Shown in pieces: positions 44,362 through 52,439 of a DNA stretch of 64,000 bases. The stretch's first letter is position 1. Every line of letters begins with the position of its first letter. The notes beneath the pieces were generated by a model, which was not told the origin of the DNA, made no database searches, and saw nothing but the letters and a program-made list of their open reading frames with translations. The position numbers and the translations under genes were made by a program. Location of the stretch: the NCBI RefSeq assembly GCF_026250525.1, contig NZ_CP111043.1, forward strand, positions 806,001 through 870,000. The letters run 5' to 3'. Source of the stretch: Chondrinema litorale. GTDB taxonomy: Bacteria; Bacteroidota; Bacteroidia; Cytophagales; Flammeovirgaceae.

Positions 44362-46335
44362 TTACTTAGGTTGTGTAAGACCCGGCCATTCATCTGTTCT
44401 AAATGGTTTTGCGGGTAAACCTTCTTTATTGTAAAGGTTTAAATCGTCTGGATTATCTGCCCAACCATATCTCACAGCTTCAGGGTTCTTTACTTCATCT
44501 GAGAAAAGTATTACCTTATTTCCTTCTAGTTTTGCTTTTGCCCAGTGGAATTTCTTATCAGCACCTGCTACAGCAAATCCATTTACATAACCATATTTGT
44601 CTTTTACGGTTAGTCCGCTACCTACATGATCAAAAGTGATCGTAACTTCTTTGCCATTGGTTGCCATTTCTTTGAATTCTGGACCACTGTAAACAACATC
44701 TTTTCCGTAAGCTACTTTTTCGGCTGCTAATGCTAACCTTAAACCAACATCTTGCTTATTTCTTGGGTGGATGTCGTTCGCTTCTCCAATATCAATAATT
44801 ACTGCTTCACCAGTGTTTGGCAAAGATAAAGTCATTGATTGAGCTTCGCGTAACTCTGCCCAATTGCTCTCTGCTGGTTGCGAATTTGGCTGCATATAAT
44901 TCGCAAGTTGTACCCATAAGAATGGAAAATCACCTGCTCCCCATTTTGCTCTCCAATCGTTAATAAGCATCGGGAACAAAGTTCTGTATTCATAAGCTCT
45001 GCCTGCATTCGATTCGCCTTGGTACCAGATAACTCCCTTCATCGCATAAGGGATTATTGGATTCACCATTGCATTGTATAATAGCGTTGGATAATCGTTT
45101 GGAGATTGATTTGTAGAAATTTTTCCTGCTCCAATTTTATATTTCCATGCTCCTGAAAGATCGATTAACTTATTAGCCGAAACCATCTTCATATTTTCAG
45201 CCAAGCCATAAATACCTCCACCTCCACCGGTGTCTTCTACTCTCACTGTAATTACATTTTTGCCGGGCTTCAAAATATCAGCACTCACATTATAAACTCT
45301 TGGTGTACTGTACTGACCATTCATTTTACCTACTTCTTGTCCGTTTACATAGGTAATATCTGAGTCGTCAACTTTAGCTAAATGTAATTTAAAATCGCTA
45401 GCGGCTTCACTCTCTGAAAGGGTAATGGTTTTTCTAAACCAAACAATACCATCCAATCCCGGAAGCTCTTTTAAATCCCATACTTCAGGTAAATCCATTG
45501 TTTCCCAATCGTTTTCGGCTAAATCATTAGCAGCCCAAAGTGGCTTACCGTCTTTCAAACCGGGATCAGTTTCAGGGAAATCGCCTAATCTCTCTTTTAG
45601 CTCAGCGATTTTCTTTTTGTTTGCTTCTTCCAGATTAAGCTCTCCAAGTGTGCTTACAGTCTTACTGTAAGTTGGCACTGTAGAGATAGCACCAGCACTA
45701 ATCCAAGTTTCTACCACTGTTCCTCCCCAAGAAGTATTTAATAATCCGATAGGAACATTTAATTCTTTTCTAAGATTTTTAGCGAAAAAATACCCTACTG
45801 CTGTAAAGTCACCCACTGTCTCAGGAGATGTTACTTGCCACTCTCCACCGTGTAATTTATCTTTTACAGAAGTGCCAATCATTTTAGGTACTTTAAAGTG
45901 CCTAATCATCTTGTCAGATGCGGTAGCTATTTCATTATCAGCATCATTTGTGTTTCTCAAAATCCACTCCATATTAGACTGACCAGAGCAAACCCAAACC
46001 TCGCCAACTAATACATCTTCTATAGTGATGGCATCACTTTTATTTCCTTTAATAATTAACTTATAAGGACCTCCTGCAGCAACTGGAGCTAATTTAAGCA
46101 TCCATTTACCAGATTTATCGGCTTTAGTTTGAACAGTTTGCCCATTGAACTCAACTGTAATTTTTTCTTTTTTTTCAGCCCATCCCCATACAGGTACTTC
46201 TGCATCTCTTTGGATGACCATATGATCTGAAAAAAGTAATGAAGGCGTAATTTCAGCTTGAGCACTAAAACTATAAAGGAATAAGGCTAACAAAACTCCC
46301 AAATGCCAGGGGAGTTTATCATACATGTGTCTCAT
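44362..46335 (-). CDS. sialate O-acetylesterase (SGNH/SASA family)
   Basis: A 657-residue exported esterase removing acetyl groups from sialic acids or related glycans. A signal peptide follows MRHMYDKLPW (hydrophobic HLGVLLALFLYSF, cleavage near AQAE). The SASA catalytic block is VWVCSGQSNMEW, with Ser120 in GQSNM and the DxxH pair in GEANDIHPRNK. Between them lies an inserted beta-sandwich (about residues 265-400) with a jelly-roll pattern, as in Bacteroidota glycan-degrading SASA enzymes. A second ATG at residue 4 is an equally possible start. It stands alone, with no polysaccharide-utilisation genes next to it. Confidence 0.9.
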   Translation of the reverse strand: MRHMYDKLPWHLGVLLALFLYSFSAQAEITPSLLFSDHMVIQRDAEVPVWGWAEKKEKITVEFNGQTVQTKADKSGKWMLKLAPVAAGGPYKLIIKGNKSDAITIEDVLVGEVWVCSGQSNMEWILRNTNDADNEIATASDKMIRHFKVPKMIGTSVKDKLHGGEWQVTSPETVGDFTAVGYFFAKNLRKELNVPIGLLNTSWGGTVVETWISAGAISTVPTYSKTVSTLGELNLEEANKKKIAELKERLGDFPETDPGLKDGKPLWAANDLAENDWETMDLPEVWDLKELPGLDGIVWFRKTITLSESEAASDFKLHLAKVDDSDITYVNGQEVGKMNGQYSTPRVYNVSADILKPGKNVITVRVEDTGGGGGIYGLAENMKMVSANKLIDLSGAWKYKIGAGKISTNQSPNDYPTLLYNAMVNPIIPYAMKGVIWYQGESNAGRAYEYRTLFPMLINDWRAKWGAGDFPFLWVQLANYMQPNSQPAESNWAELREAQSMTLSLPNTGEAVIIDIGEANDIHPRNKQDVGLRLALAAEKVAYGKDVVYSGPEFKEMATNGKEVTITFDHVGSGLTVKDKYGYVNGFAVAGADKKFHWAKAKLEGNKVILFSDEVKNPEAVRYGWADNPDDLNLYNKEGLPAKPFRTDEWPGLTQPK

Positions 46336-46613
46336 ATTTATCTATCTGATTTTTGTTAGGCTCAAATTAAAATGAACAATCCTTTTATACAAAAAGAAAG
46401 CACAAAAAGCATGATAGGACATGACAACTATTCTCTAAAGAAAATAGCAGTTTTCAGCTTTTACAGATGTATTACTTTAAAAAGATTGCCGTTAATTAAT
46501 CATATTTTCTCAACCCCGATATTTTTCTAGTTATTGGATGTGATTTGTTTTTCAAGTAGTTGAGAATTGTTTGAGCCGCATAAATATGAATACTTAAAAT
46601 AAACTTAAATCTT

Positions 46614-47180
46614 ATGAAATTAAGAAAAGGAGACAACGCTGTTTCATTTAAAATGAAAGACATTTTCGATAAAGATGTAGACTTGTCGGCTTTAAAAGGA
46701 CACAAAGTATATCTTTCATTTTTCAGAAATACTTCTTGTCCGTTTTGTAATTTGAGAGCATACCAGTTTATAAAGATGGTTCCTCGCTTGCAAGACAAAA
46801 TTAAAATGATTTTCATCTTTGAGTCTAAAAAAGATTATCTATTAAACAGCACTTTTACAGACAACCTACAACACATCCATGTAATAAGCGATCCTGAGAA
46901 GCAATTATATCAAATATATGGAGTAGAAAGCTCGGCTATTAAGAGAATGAGCTCAGTACTTTCTGGTAAATACTCAGCTCAGTTAAAAGCTTTTAAAGAT
47001 TTGAATATAGAAATTACGAAAGACGAAAAAGAGATAGATAACAACCTAATTCCTGCTGATTTTTTAATAAATGAAGAACAAAAAATAGTAGAGCTACACT
47101 ATGGCAAAAATATTACAGACCGTATGGACGAAGAAGTAATTGTAAAATTTGCCGAAGCAAAGCAAGCAGTAATAAGCTAA
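46614..47180 (+). CDS. peroxiredoxin-like (AhpC/TSA, thioredoxin-fold) protein
   Basis: A 188-residue cytoplasmic protein with the AhpC/TSA layout: an N-terminal strand FKMKDIFDKDVDLSALKGHK, then YLSFFRNTSCPFCNLRAY with Cys42-x-x-Cys45, and later PADFLINEEQKIVELHYGKNI. The CPFC pair is thioredoxin-like rather than the classic PxxxTxxC of peroxiredoxins, so it may act as a thiol-disulfide oxidoreductase or peroxidase reductase. No signal peptide. It starts at ATG 46614 after an AT-rich gap of 278 nt and is convergent with the small membrane gene at 47199. Confidence 0.82.
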   Translation: MKLRKGDNAVSFKMKDIFDKDVDLSALKGHKVYLSFFRNTSCPFCNLRAYQFIKMVPRLQDKIKMIFIFESKKDYLLNSTFTDNLQHIHVISDPEKQLYQIYGVESSAIKRMSSVLSGKYSAQLKAFKDLNIEITKDEKEIDNNLIPADFLINEEQKIVELHYGKNITDRMDEEVIVKFAEAKQAVIS

Positions 47181-47198
47181 TAATTCGTATTAGTAAAA

Positions 47199-47438
47199 CT
47201 ATTTATTTGGATATGGAGGTTCGTCTACCTTAGCTCTCACTTTAAATAAAAGTACTGCCGTAATTAGAATTCCAATAAGAAAAATATCATGCTCAAAAGA
47301 TATTTGATAAAATCTGGAAATTATAAAACCTACAAAGAATGGGATGAGATGTACAATTTGTTTTAGGAATTTTTTAATTCTGACAAAGTAAAGCTCTTTC
47401 CCTTCTTTTTCTGCTGTTACCTGACTAGACTTTTCCAT
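47199..47438 (-). CDS. 79-residue small membrane protein (channel-linked)
   Basis: Small protein with a charged N-terminus (MEKSSQVTAEKEGKELYFVR) and two hydrophobic segments, LKQIVHLIPFFVGFIISRF and DIFLIGILITAVLLFKV, ending in KVDEPPYPNK. Two membrane passes are likely. It follows the potassium channel gene by 44 nt on the same strand, so it probably belongs to the dnaG-channel transcript and could be a partner or stabiliser of the channel (inference from position only). No family recognised. Confidence 0.65.
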   Translation of the reverse strand: MEKSSQVTAEKEGKELYFVRIKKFLKQIVHLIPFFVGFIISRFYQISFEHDIFLIGILITAVLLFKVRAKVDEPPYPNK

Positions 47439-47482
47439 ATCACTCTTATTTAAAATTCTTTAATTATTTTCTTTTCAAGAAA

Positions 47483-48547
47483 CTACTCTGTATAGTTTTT
47501 AGAACAATAACTCATAAATTTTTTAAGCTCATCTTGGTCTCCTAATACAATTGCCACAGCTCCTTGTTTAAAGACGGTATTTGGATGAGGATTAAAAACA
47601 AAGCCTTTTTCTGGGTCTTTATAACCCAAAATATTTACTCCAGTTTTTTCTCTAATATTCATCTCTTTCAAGGTTTTACCATGAAACTCGTCTTTCATGT
47701 CTTCGAAGCGAATTTCGTCGAGCTCTAGTTTTTCGTTACCCATACCATTCAACATACCTAAAAACTCTACTACTTCTGGTCGGGTAACAAGTGTAGCCAT
47801 ATGGTGGCCACCAATGGCATCTGGCATTACTACGTGGTGTGCTCCTGCTCTTTTCAGCTTACTTACCGAACTTTCTTCAGAAGCTCTTGCTACAATGGTA
47901 ATTTTTGGATTGAGCTCTCTGGCTGTTAAAGAAACAAATACATTATCTGCATCTTTGGGTAAAGTGGTAATAATCGTTTTTGCCTTTTCGATGCCTGCTG
48001 CTAACAAAATATCGTCTGAGGTTGCATCACCCTGTAAAATAAAAACATTACGTGCATTTTCGTAGGTATCATCTACTACTTCTGCATCCATTTCTATCAA
48101 TACAAAAGGCACTCTGCTTCGGTATAGTTCTTCGCAAGCTTTAGTACCATTTTTACCATAACCACAAACAATGGTATGGTTTTGCAATTTATCAGCTACT
48201 CTGCTAACCATATAACTTTTAAAAATTTCTCTAAGCTCACCTTCAAAAATATACTTGGTAATTACCGATACAAAGTAAGCAAATATGCTCAGATTAAAAA
48301 TGATATAAAAAGATATAAAAATCCGACCTCCTTCACTCACTGTTCCCACCTCATTCATGCCTACAGTAGAAATGATAATTACACTTAGGTAGAAAGCTTT
48401 CCAAAAGCTAAGGTTTTCAATTATCATTAATCCTGAAATGCCTACAAATAGGCTCAAAAACAATAGTATAACAGCAATAAATAGCTGCCTTAGTCTTCGG
48501 CTGATTGGCTGGATTATATGAGTCTGAAGATAATCTCTTTTCGACAT
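47483..48547 (-). CDS. potassium channel family protein with RCK (TrkA-N/TrkA-C) domains
   Basis: A 354-residue protein in the two-TM-plus-RCK layout. TM1 is LFIAVILLFLSLFVGIS, the pore-loop position reads FYLSVIIISTVGMNEVG, and TM2 is FISFYIIFNLSIFAYFV. A TrkA-N Rossmann domain follows (TIVCGYGKNGTKACEEL, IEMDAEVV, LQGDATSD) and a TrkA-C-like end (HGKTLKEMNIREKTGVNILGY). The filter is TVGMNE instead of TVGYGD, so potassium selectivity is doubtful. It probably gates ion flow in response to a nucleotide bound to RCK. It starts 3 nt after the dnaG stop, so it is co-transcribed with dnaG. Confidence 0.85.
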   Translation of the reverse strand: MSKRDYLQTHIIQPISRRLRQLFIAVILLFLSLFVGISGLMIIENLSFWKAFYLSVIIISTVGMNEVGTVSEGGRIFISFYIIFNLSIFAYFVSVITKYIFEGELREIFKSYMVSRVADKLQNHTIVCGYGKNGTKACEELYRSRVPFVLIEMDAEVVDDTYENARNVFILQGDATSDDILLAAGIEKAKTIITTLPKDADNVFVSLTARELNPKITIVARASEESSVSKLKRAGAHHVVMPDAIGGHHMATLVTRPEVVEFLGMLNGMGNEKLELDEIRFEDMKDEFHGKTLKEMNIREKTGVNILGYKDPEKGFVFNPHPNTVFKQGAVAIVLGDQDELKKFMSYCSKNYTE

Positions 48548-48550
48548 AGA

Positions 48551-50527
48551 TCAGGAATAAACAATACCTAAAAATTTTGCCAGCTCATTTTCTTGCTGTT
48601 TTAATGCCTGGAAAATTTGAAGCGCTTCCATTTCTTCATCTACTGTTTTGGCATTACCTAACAGCTCCATACTCTCCTGACACATTTTTTTTAGCGTTCT
48701 GTACTTGAGCCTAAGTACGTTAGAATAGACTACCTGATGTAGCTTGGCATCTTTTTCAGGTACAATTATATGATGTTTTTTCCAGTTTTCACTAATCACA
48801 TTCTTTTCTGTGATCATATCTACTACAAGTTGCTTAATTTGCTGGTCTGGATGGCGTGTAAAATAGGTAGAATCGAGTACTTCACCTTTTGCTAAGGCAA
48901 TAGAAAACTCATTAATTATCTTCTTACTAATAGGATCGTTAAACTCAAGTTGCTCAATTTCTTCTAAAATATATCGATACAACAAAGAGCCTTCTTCTGT
49001 TTCTTGATTGCCATATTCGAGCAAAATCCGCACACATTCTCTCTCCTGAAAATTAACAGGATCGTTTAATGAAGTAGATGTTTTTGATGTGGTTTCTGGC
49101 TTATTTTCTACTACAACTCCACCACCATCTGTTCGCTGTGAATCTGACTTAAATTGTTGGTTTCTTCCTTCTTTAAACCTTTTGTTCTGATCTTCTTTAA
49201 TAAGGATTTTGTTACCCTCATCAATCAGCAAATCTTCGTCGATTCCCATCAAGCTGCTACACTCTCTGTAGAAAACCGAGCGCTTAATCGCATCTGGTAT
49301 TTTTACAATAGAAGTAACAATATCTCTAATTACATCTGCCTTTTTTATTGGATTTGCCTCACTCTCTTTAAGCCCCAAACTGGTTTTAAAAAGAATAAAA
49401 TCTCGACTTTCATCTTCTATGTATTTAGCAAATTTTTCACCACCCACATTTCTTACAAAACTGTCTGGATCTTCTCCTTCAGGAAAGGTTACAATCTTTA
49501 CATCGAGTCCTTTTTCCAAAATTAAATCTACCCCTCTTAAAGATGCTTTTATGCCTGCTTTATCGCCATCGTAAAGCACAGTTACATTCTTTGTAAAGCG
49601 ACTAATGAGCTTTATTTGATCCTCTGTAAGTGAAGTTCCAGAAGAAGCAACCACATTCTCAATACCTGCTTGATGAAGTGAAATTACATCGGTATATCCT
49701 TCTACCAGATAGCAATTATCTTTATCTCTTATAGACTTTTTTGCTTGAAAAATACCATAGAGAATCTCACTTTTTTGATAGACTTCAGATTCTGGCGAAT
49801 TGAGGTATTTGGGGCCAAATTTTTTGCCTGTTTTATCTTCTTTTTTAAGCGTACGTGCACCAAAACCAACCACTCTACCGGTTACATTATGTATGGGAAA
49901 CATCACCCTTCCTCTAAACCTGTCGTAGAGCTTATCATTCTCATTTCTTACAATTAAGCCCGCTTGCTCAAGTAACTCAGTTTTATAACCTTTTTTCTCT
50001 GCTTCATCATTAAATGCCTGCCACTCATCTAAGCTATAACCTAAGCCAAAATCCTCTATTGTTTTACCTAGAAAACCCCTTTCTTTAAAATAACTTAAGC
50101 CAATACTTTTGCCAGTTTCATGGTTATGCAGCAGGTTTTTAAAATACTCAGCAGCAAAGTTGAGCACTATATAAAGACTTTCTCGGTGAGCAGCAGCCTC
50201 ATTTTGTTCTTCTTTCTGTTCCTCCGAAAGTTCTAGTTCTTCTACAGAAATGCTATATTTTTTAGCTAAGATTTTAATAGCTTCAATAAAACCAATTCCT
50301 TCCATTTCCATCACAAAAGAAATAGCATCGCCTCCTTTGCCTGTACTGAAACATTTAAAAATGCCTTTTTGTGGGTTTACCGAAAAAGATGGTGTTTTTT
50401 CGTCGGTAAATGGAGACAAAGCCCACCAGTTCTGACCTTTCTTTTTTAAAGGCAGATAATCTTCAACTACTTCAAGTATATCAGCAGTTTGTTGTACAGC
50501 TTTTATGGTTTCATCTCTAATTGGCAT
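48551..50527 (-). CDS. dnaG: DNA primase
   Basis: A 658-residue primase making RNA primers at replication forks. The order is an N-terminal zinc-ribbon-like domain (residues 30-100), the RNA-polymerase core (RGRVMFPIHNVTGRVVGFGAR), TOPRIM (YLVEGYTDVISLHQAGIENVVASSGTSL and VLYDGDKAG), and a C-terminal helicase-binding region. The zinc ribbon is degenerate: in place of C-P-x-H and C-F-x-C it reads SPFTDEKTPSFS and CFSTGKGGD, leaving one likely ligand, Cys59. ATG 50527 is chosen over a TTG two codons upstream. It is the first gene of the dnaG-channel-small membrane protein run. Confidence 0.94.
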   Translation of the reverse strand: MPIRDETIKAVQQTADILEVVEDYLPLKKKGQNWWALSPFTDEKTPSFSVNPQKGIFKCFSTGKGGDAISFVMEMEGIGFIEAIKILAKKYSISVEELELSEEQKEEQNEAAAHRESLYIVLNFAAEYFKNLLHNHETGKSIGLSYFKERGFLGKTIEDFGLGYSLDEWQAFNDEAEKKGYKTELLEQAGLIVRNENDKLYDRFRGRVMFPIHNVTGRVVGFGARTLKKEDKTGKKFGPKYLNSPESEVYQKSEILYGIFQAKKSIRDKDNCYLVEGYTDVISLHQAGIENVVASSGTSLTEDQIKLISRFTKNVTVLYDGDKAGIKASLRGVDLILEKGLDVKIVTFPEGEDPDSFVRNVGGEKFAKYIEDESRDFILFKTSLGLKESEANPIKKADVIRDIVTSIVKIPDAIKRSVFYRECSSLMGIDEDLLIDEGNKILIKEDQNKRFKEGRNQQFKSDSQRTDGGGVVVENKPETTSKTSTSLNDPVNFQERECVRILLEYGNQETEEGSLLYRYILEEIEQLEFNDPISKKIINEFSIALAKGEVLDSTYFTRHPDQQIKQLVVDMITEKNVISENWKKHHIIVPEKDAKLHQVVYSNVLRLKYRTLKKMCQESMELLGNAKTVDEEMEALQIFQALKQQENELAKFLGIVYS

Positions 50528-50530
50528 ATT

Positions 50531-50538
50531 CAAATTTA
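50531..50538 (-). promoter_or_regulatory. -7 element abutting the dnaG start
   Basis: Minus-strand TAAATTTG (50538-50531) is an exact TAnnTTTG match ending 3 nt before the dnaG ATG. Use of it would give a leaderless message or one starting at the ATG. It could also be coincidental. Confidence 0.3.
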
Positions 50539-50751
50539 ATCAAAAATCTTACACTGCTCACAAAACATTTTGCAACGTTACATTATAGAATTTTAAAAAA
50601 AAATTGGCAAAATAATTAGTTTTTTAGTACTTATCTGAGATTGAATTTCACAATTCTACTGAATATGTGAACGGGCACAGGAAAACTGAATTTTTGAAAT
50701 TATATATTCTTTTTTATTATATACTTTTACAATTAAACTAACGAGATTACC

Positions 50752-51849
50752 ATGTCAGTAACAAAAGAGGACATTTTAAAAGCTCTCTCTACTGTAGAAG
50801 AACCAGACTTGAAAAGAGACTTGGTGTCATTAAACATGATAAAAAACGTACAGGTAGAGGGACAAGTAGTGAGTTTTACGGTCTTATTAACTACACCGGC
50901 TTGCCCGTTAAAAGAACTCATTAAAAACAATTGTATTGAAGCTATACACAACCACGTTGGAAAACAATTTGAAGTAAATGTAAATCTACATGCACAGGTT
51001 ACTTCTGTTAGAAATAATGCCCCAATTTTACCAGACGTAAAAAACATTATTGCTGTAGCTTCAGGAAAAGGTGGAGTTGGAAAATCAACAGTAACCTCCA
51101 ATCTGGCAATTGCTTTATCAAAAAGCGGTGCTAAAGTAGGTATTATAGATGCCGATATTTTCGGTCCGTCTATTCCGGTTATGTTTAACACTGAAAGTGC
51201 AAAACCCGGAGTAGTAAAGATTGCTGGCAGAAATATGATTATTCCTGTGGAGCAATATAATGTTAAATTACTTTCAATCGGTTACCTTGCTCCTCCAGAA
51301 AATGCAGTAGTTTGGAGAGGCCCTATGGCCAGCTCTGCGCTAAGACAGTTTTTAAGCGATACAGATTGGGGAGAATTAGATTATTTATTAATAGACCTTC
51401 CTCCGGGAACTAGCGATATACATTTAACATTGGTACAAACTGTTCCTGTAACAGGTGCTGTGGTAGTTACAACTCCACAAAAAGTAGCACTAACTGATGC
51501 ACAAAAAGGAATCTCCATGTTTAGGCAAAAGCAAATCAATGTACCTGTACTTGGTATTGTTGAAAACATGGCTTATTTTACACCTGAAGAGCTGCCTGAA
51601 AACAAATATTATTTATTTGGTAAAGATGGTGGAAAAGTACTATCCAGAAGATATGAAGTGCCTTTCTTAGGTGAAGTTCCTATCGTACAAAGCATTCGTG
51701 AAGCGGGTGACGAAGGAAAACCGATAACTATGCAAAACTCTGTGGCAACAGAAGCATTTGGCCATATTGCTGCTGAGTTAGCAAGAAGTGTTGCTATAAG
51801 AAATGCTAATTTTGACAAAACCAAAAAGGTAGAAATACAGCAGCTCTAA
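50752..51849 (+). CDS. Mrp/NBP35-family iron-sulfur cluster carrier ATPase
   Basis: A 365-residue P-loop ATPase (ApbC/Mrp) that carries iron-sulfur clusters to apo-proteins. The N-terminal MIP18/DUF59 domain occupies residues 1-85 (STVEEPDLKRDLVSLNMIKN, TTPACPLK), followed by the deviant Walker A VASGKGGVGKST at about 103-112, GIIDADIFGPSIPVMF, and YLLIDLPPGTSDIHLTL. The C-terminal CxxC that binds clusters in many Mrp proteins is absent: the segment reads ENMAYFTPEELPENKYYLFG. The gene is followed 53 nt later by an NfuA-like scaffold gene, supporting an iron-sulfur role. Confidence 0.92.
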   Translation: MSVTKEDILKALSTVEEPDLKRDLVSLNMIKNVQVEGQVVSFTVLLTTPACPLKELIKNNCIEAIHNHVGKQFEVNVNLHAQVTSVRNNAPILPDVKNIIAVASGKGGVGKSTVTSNLAIALSKSGAKVGIIDADIFGPSIPVMFNTESAKPGVVKIAGRNMIIPVEQYNVKLLSIGYLAPPENAVVWRGPMASSALRQFLSDTDWGELDYLLIDLPPGTSDIHLTLVQTVPVTGAVVVTTPQKVALTDAQKGISMFRQKQINVPVLGIVENMAYFTPEELPENKYYLFGKDGGKVLSRRYEVPFLGEVPIVQSIREAGDEGKPITMQNSVATEAFGHIAAELARSVAIRNANFDKTKKVEIQQL

Positions 51850-51889
51850 ATGGAAGAAATTCCATAAACTTGCTAATTTTGCACTAAAT

Positions 51890-51897
51890 TAACTTTG
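51890..51897 (+). promoter_or_regulatory. -7 elements upstream of the nfu gene
   Basis: TAACTTTG ends 5 nt before the ATG at 51903, and a second exact match, TAATTTTG, lies at 51874-51881. The gap after mrp is 53 nt, so nfu may have its own promoter besides read-through from mrp. The nearer element would yield a leaderless transcript. Confidence 0.35.
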
Positions 51898-51902
51898 TTG
51901 AA

Positions 51903-52202
51903 ATGAGTAACGATAATAAAGATTTCTCACTTAATGAGAAAGTCGAAGAGGCTTTAAAAAACATTAGACCTTATCTGGAAACAGATGGAGGCGATTTACG
52001 CGTACTCGAAATTACCCCAGAAAATGTGGTTAAAATTGAGTTACTCGGAGCCTGTGGAGCTTGCCCTATGTCTAGTATGACATTGAAAGCGGGTGTTGAA
52101 CAAGCTATTTTAAGTGCTGTTCCTGAAATTGTAGGGGTTGAGGCTGTAAACATTACCCGTCCTGATGACCCTCATGCAAAATTACCTGAAAACATGCTCT
52201 AG
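51903..52202 (+). CDS. NifU C-terminal domain (Nfu-type) iron-sulfur scaffold
   Basis: A 99-residue protein consisting of a single NifU_C domain. The N-terminal strand reads ALKNIRPYLETDGGDLRV and the cluster-binding C-x-x-C is in LLGACGACPMSSMTLKAGVE. Nfu proteins assemble or carry [4Fe-4S] clusters. It has no N-terminal degenerate A-type domain, unlike NfuA of enterobacteria. It directly follows the Mrp ATPase gene, so the two probably act in the same cluster delivery route. Start ATG 51903. Confidence 0.93.
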   Translation: MSNDNKDFSLNEKVEEALKNIRPYLETDGGDLRVLEITPENVVKIELLGACGACPMSSMTLKAGVEQAILSAVPEIVGVEAVNITRPDDPHAKLPENML

Positions 52203-52256
52203 GATTTAAGAGCTAATCTAGTTGATACCATCATTTAAGTTTGTTAAATAAAATTG

Positions 52257-52325
52257 CTGTATTGAGATTATTGGATTCAAAAAATCAAATAACTCAATAC
52301 AGTAAATCTTACATTCAGTAAGATT
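52257..52325. other. two tandem hairpins between nfu and prfB
   Basis: The first stem pairs CTGTATTGAG and its inner extension (52257-52277) with AATCAAATAA and CTCAATACAG (52283-52302), about 19 bp with one bulge and one G-T pair. The second is AATCTTAC / GTAAGATT (52305-52312 and 52318-52325), loop 5 nt. No T run follows. They may end the mrp-nfu transcript or act as RNA processing sites. Confidence 0.45.
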
Positions 52326-52439
52326 ACAAATAATTGGTATTTATTGATTAACTTATTAAAAATTAGTAATTAGCCACTCAAAGGCGATTTAGCTTTAAAA
52401 ATATTGATATAAATTTTTTACTTAAATTAATTTTCAACA

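Noticed and set aside
46496..46816. A 106-codon minus-strand ORF at the start of the peroxiredoxin-like gene
   Set aside because: Overlaps the conserved CPFC protein on the other strand and has no recognisable motif.
47697..48065. A 122-codon plus-strand ORF opposite the potassium channel gene
   Set aside because: Ser/Ile-rich shadow of the RCK domain. No start context or motif.
50733..51191. A 152-codon minus-strand ORF opposite mrp
   Set aside because: Antisense shadow of the conserved Mrp domain with no recognisable domain of its own.
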